Origin: Astropecten irregularis
Lineage: Eukaryota > Echinodermata > Asteroidea > Paxillosida > Astropectinidae
DNA: 64,000 nucleotides
Direction of reading: 5' to 3'
Assembly (NCBI GenBank): GCA_963971285.1
Contig: OZ020259.1
Coordinates: 6,882,001 to 6,946,000 of the forward strand
Below are positions 32,601-38,600 of the stretch, in pieces (the stretch's first letter is position 1; each line of letters begins with the position of its first letter). Under the pieces are notes generated by a model. That model was not told where the DNA came from, did no database searches, and saw nothing but the letters and a program-made list of their open reading frames with translations. Position numbers and translations under genes: made by a program.

Positions 32601-35600
32601 CCACCAGCAAGACGTACTGAGACTAGATAGATATAGTATGGCACCAGAAATTTCAAAAATAAAAAACAGAAAGTCCGAATTTTGGCTTCACAATGATTTG
32701 TGACAGAAAAGACGCTGTTTAGTCAACATGTTTTGAGGTCTTAAAACATCTGAAAAACGTTTTACTTGATGCTTAATTTGCAAGTATTAAATACAGACCA
32801 TTCCCGAAAGATGTGCGCCTCCAAGAGTTTGTAAAGCAATGGCCAATCACAATGCGCATCTGGAAAAGGGTCGACCGATTCCGCGCATTGTGATTGGCCA
32901 AGGTGTTGCAAACTTTTGTTGCGCACAATATGGAATCGCCGGTATTGTCTCGCAGTGGACCCTTCCGGCCTGTAAATCATACTGTACGCATTGACCAATG
33001 GGGGACTTTTGAGAACCGATCTTTAAGTCAACAGCGCACGCGCACGCACAACAGCGCAGGCGCAAAACAACGTGCGCATGCTCATAATTGCGTGCGCGTG
33101 GGCTGTTGACTTGAAGACCGGTTCTCGAAAGTCTCCCATTGGAAGACGCATTTTCATCAGGTTACCACGAAAGCCTCAGTCAAACTCGGTCACTGTCTGT
33201 ATGTAAACACACATGTGGGAAGGGCTTAAAAGCAAAGTCGGAACAGTCCATTAATGTGGGTATTAATCAGGGGGGACTCACCGGGTGGAGGTGGGGTGAT
33301 ATCACAGACTACACTAACATCCGCGTGGTGGTTACTGTTATGATGGAACCAGCCCAAGTGGTCGCACTGAACGATGCTGGATTCATTGCCCTTACATCCA
33401 CTTATCTCCAGGAGAACTATCCCTGATTTCCGTCCGAAGTTGGCATTGCTCCACGTCTGGAAGGCTGACGGATAACCAAGCTGCCTACAGATCACGTTGG
33501 CTTCTCTGATCTTCCAGCTGTTGACTTGACTACCACAGACTGTGCCCCAGACCCCCTTATAATTCACCTGTACTGTCCCTTCGTTCGGAGTGCTTCCATC
33601 AATAAGACGAACTGCAACTGGATTTTGGAAGCAACAACGTCGAAATCCAAAATTGGCAAGCGGTAAATACATATAAAAGTCCAAGTGAAGCGAGCTGTGA
33701 TAATATGATATTGAATTATTCATCAGCATGTAGCTGTTTTCTACTTTTGTCCCATTCTCCTGACCACACTTGCCCATCTCTATCCTCTCGTTGTGGTTTC
33801 CCAGCCTTATTGTATGCTTTCCGTTTCCCTGGTCACCCCCCCCCCGTTTGTTCTGATCATCTCATCCATTTATATGTATCTTAACTTGCATGTTCCTGTC
33901 CTTGTCATTTAGCCTTTAAGAAGATCCTGCTAGGATCGAAACGTCAGATCCTCCTGACTTTGAACACTTTCTAACTTTGTTATAGAGGTTGGTAAGACAT
34001 GAAGCGAGATGTGTTTCTTTTGCAGTTTCTAATCAATCGTTTCAGTCAACTCACCTCCAGTAAAAGGGTTTGAAGTGGAGCAAGTGACTCCAGCATCCGA
34101 ATAGTGTAGACATTCGTGATTGAACCATCCACTGTGTTCACACTGGGCGATATTTGGTTCATCTCCTGTGCACCCAAGTGTGCTCAGAAGGACCGGTCCT
34201 GATCCGAGGCCAAAGTGACCGCTTGTCCAAGCTTGAGATGCAAAGGGGTAGCCCAGCTGTCGACAGATGACGTTAGCGTCCCGAATGTCCCAGTCCTTAT
34301 CGCAGACTGTTCCCCAGTGACAATGGTAGTTTATCTCTACCGTTCCTTCATTGGAGTTGTTTGCACCTACAAGACGGACTTCAGCTACATGCAAACAAGA
34401 AACGAAAAAAGAGCACAACTTTAAGAAGAAGTACAACAGTGCATAATATAATTAAAAACATTAGGCTGATTTGATTGAGGTAGTCATTCCATGCCAATCC
34501 TGAGCTTAACTCACCGTAAAGGACAGGTTCAGCATTACATGTCACCCCGACATCTCTGTCATGACTACAGAAAGGGGTGATGATATCGCTGTATTCACAA
34601 TCTTCAACGCTCGATTCGCTTCCGTTACATTTAACCGATTCCAGAAGACTCGGTCCCAACCCAGGTCCGAAGTGAGCCCAGGTCCAGGCCTGGGATACCG
34701 AGGGGTAGCCCAGCTGTCTACAGATGACGTTAGCATCTTCAATGCTCCAGCCATCATCACAAACCGTACCCCATTGGCCTTTGTAGTAGACCTCCACTCT
34801 ACCTTCATTCGGAGTGTTGCCGTCAACAAGTCTCACTGAAACTAATTAAAAGAAATGTGATGCTATCTAACCTATTTTTGAAAAGTTTATTTTCAAAGCT
34901 ATATGATTCAATTAATCGATTTGTGAAGCCCATGTCGACCATTTGTATGAAAAACTAACCAATTGCATTGGATACGCCGATACATGTGACTCCTACGTCT
35001 TGATGGTGCTTACAGCCCTTTCCAAACCAACCCGCATGGTCACATTGGTCGATGCTAGACTCGTCTCCTTTACAAGTGACAGTGTGCATGAGGACCGGTC
35101 CTGACCCCGAGCCAAAGTGAGCTCTGACCCAAAAATGGGATGCAGAGGGGTACCCAAGCTGTCTGCAGACGACGTCTGCATCCTCAATTCTCCAGTCGTA
35201 ATCACAAACTGTTCCCCAAGTGCAGTTGTAAAATACTTCCACTCGGCCTTCGTTGGGACTATTTCCATCAGACAGTCTCACTGCAACTTGAGGGCGAAAT
35301 TCAATGCAAAAAAATCAACCAAACAGTTAATTTCATTCCGTTCTGCTCGGATCCGTTCGGTCTTGTTCTTTTCCGTTTGGTTCAGTGCACCTTGTGTCGG
35401 TTCGTTGCAGCTCAGTTCTGTTATGTTCGGTTCTGTTATGTTCGGGTCTGTTCTGATCCGTTTGGTTTCGTTCCGTTCAGTACCATTTAGTTCGGTTCGG
35501 TTCTTTTTGGTTCTTTTCTGTACTGTTCGGTTCGGTTCGTTTCGTTTCGATTCGGCTCGGCTCTGTTCGGTTGTTTTGTTCAGCTCAGTTTGGTTCGTTT

Positions 35601-38600
35601 TTATTCGGTTTGGCTCGTCTAAGTTTTGTGTTCGGTTCGTTTAGGTTCGGTTCGGATCTGTCTTGTTTCGTTCCGTTCAGTTATGTTTAGTACGTTTCGG
35701 TTCTGTTTGGTTCTGTTCGGTTCCGTTTAATTCAGTTCTGTTTGGTTCTGTTCGCTTCAGTTCTGTTCTGTTCGGTTCGGTTCGTTTCGATTCGGCTTGG
35801 CTCTGTTCGGTTCAGTTCCGTTCGGTTCGGTTTGGCTCGGCTCGGTTTTGTGTTGTTCTGTTCTATTGTGTTGTATTCGGCCCAGTTTGGTTCTGTTTGG
35901 TTCATGTGACTCGGTTCCATTCGGTTCCATTCGGTTCTATTCGGTTCGGAACGGCTACGTGAGATTCAACTCGATAAGTTTTTTATTATCAGTACGTGTG
36001 ACTTTGTAGTGTCATTCAAACCAACAAAAGATTGAACCAATGGAACACACAGGAGTCCAAACAAAAGAGGTACAATAGGGGTCCAAGATTGCGGGCGTTT
36101 GAATGTACTTGAACATGTGTATGTGTCTTTTAATAGGTGTGAATGAAGTACACGATGTACGATTGTAATAATAATTATTATTATTACTTAGGCATTTATA
36201 TAGCCTTCTTACACACAAGAAGGGTATCAGAACGCTTTACACTATATTATCCCTGGTTATCGGGCCCATTTACATTCCTAAAACAATCTCAGCTCCCTGG
36301 GGAGTATACAGCTCGCAGAAACTTGCGAAGCGCGCAGGGCTTATCAAACACACAAAGCCATCTCTACCCTCACAGGTTCTCATTTTACACCTTAGTGAAG
36401 AGGAGCAATATGTGACGAAGCGTCTTGCCCAAGGACGCAAGCATCACTAACCCATGACTGGATTCGAACCCACGATCTGTAGATTGACTACAAGATCTTC
36501 AGTACGACATGCCAGACCACTAGGCCACAGCACCCCACACTAATTATTAGACCCACTTACCGGTACCAGCTGGTGGGTATGCGTCACATGAAACTCCGAC
36601 TTCGTATCGATTTGTGCAGCCTGACCCAAACCAACCTGTGTGTTGGCACTCTTCAATGCTGGATTCTTCCCCGTTACATGTAACTTGGTTCAGCACAATC
36701 GGTCCGGGGCCTTGCCTAAAGTGACTCCCTTCCCAGGCATAGGATGCTGAAGGGTAACCAAGCTGTCTACAGACGACGTTGGCATCTTTAATGCTCCAGT
36801 TATGGCTACAAATTGTTCCCCAGACGCAGGAGTAGAACACTTCAACCCTTCCCTCGTTTGGGTAGTTGCCATCAGATAAACGCACTGTAATATGACAAGG
36901 AATTTGACGCTATTGTATTCACTGTACTTAAAAAGACCAAGCAGTATATCTCCCAGCGTGAAGCCATCCATTACAATAATTCGATTGATATAAAATTGTA
37001 CCTGATGGAGAATGTGTAATATCATGTTCTTCACCACACGTCACTGCAGCATCATTGTCTTCACATCGTTTTTGTAACCATCCACTCTCACTACCAGGAC
37101 ATTGGTCGATGCTTGATTCATTACCGGTGCAGGCAACACTGCCCAGGAGAATCAGCCTTGGTTCTTGACTATCATGAGCACTGATCCAGGCCTGGGATGC
37201 TGCAGGGTAGCCCAGCTGTCGACAGATGACGTTAGCATCTTCAATGCTCCAGCCATCACCACATACTGTACCCCATTCTCCTCCATAGAACACCTCAACT
37301 CTACCTTTGTACGGATTTTCCTCATACGCGAGGCGTACTGGGAAATATAAAATTAATCACTCAACATAGCGTCCTCTAATAAGTACAAAATAGCTCTACA
37401 ACACAAAATTTATGGGTCATTAGACCAGGTTGGGGAACGATTTCTGACGATGTCCCTGATTATACGTCAGTGAACATATCCACTACTTGATGTAGCACAG
37501 TCTAACTTCTGATTTGCACTTGATAATGGAGATCATTATGTTAAGCTTGGTTCATAAATTTGGCATGGCCACAGGGCTGAACGGATAGACAATGTTATAC
37601 CAGTCAAACAGTAAGTGTAGTTAATTCGGGTGAGGCCCTTGAACTGTGATGACCTTTCGTGGGGTCCTGTGGTCAGTTTCATAGAGCTGCTTAAGCACAA
37701 AACTTCCTTAAACATGGAAAGTCTTCCTTAATCAAACAAGATAACCAACCAAATGTTCATGTGATGTTCATTGCTTTGGACTTGTATTCGACCACCTTAA
37801 GCATGGAAAGTCTTCCTTGATCGAACAGGATTAGCAACCAAATGTTCACGTGATGTTTACTGCTTTTGACATGTATTCGGCCATTGTTTTCTGAGCATAA
37901 CATTCACAAGGAGTTTTGGCAAACTGATTTTATTTACCAAGGTTTTTGGTGCTTAAGCAAACTTTGGTGCTTAAGCAGCTCAATGAAATTGGCCCCTGTC
38001 CCGCATTGCTGTCCCATATTACATTATTTAAGGCGATCTGATTTTGATAACACTGACCTTGCAATATGTTTCCCTCCTCACAAGTGACTCCAGCATCTTC
38101 GTAATGGCCACAATCGTGATATAACCACCCGCTGTGATCGCACTCCTCAATACTGGATTCATCGCCGTCACAGTTGACATTGTCCACGATTATTGGTCCT
38201 GATCCATGGCCAAAGTAAGCGTGGGTCCAGGCCTGTGATGCCGCAGGGTAGCCCAGCTGTCGACAGATGACGTTGGCATCTTCGATGCCCCAGCCATCAT
38301 CACAGACTGTACCCCAGGCGCATTTGACAAAAAGCTCCACTCGGCCTTCATTTGGGGCACTACCACCAGCAAGACGAGCTACACTCGGGAATATTATAAA
38401 TAAATATATATAGATATATAATCAACTGGTTTGAGGGTTGAGAGCGGATTCTAGCTCCGATGTGATGGAAGTTGACAAACTACGCCGAGGGAACTAGTTT
38501 GTCAACTTCCAACACAGAGGGAAGGTAGAATCGACTGTCCACCCGAAATAACCATCATGCGATATTTGTTTTACTATACGTCATAAATATTCTTTATTGT

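Noticed and set aside
35117-35962. Frames of 100-175 codons rich in FGSVRF
   Set aside because: Produced by the low-complexity GGTTC tract; every frame is open because stop codons need A.
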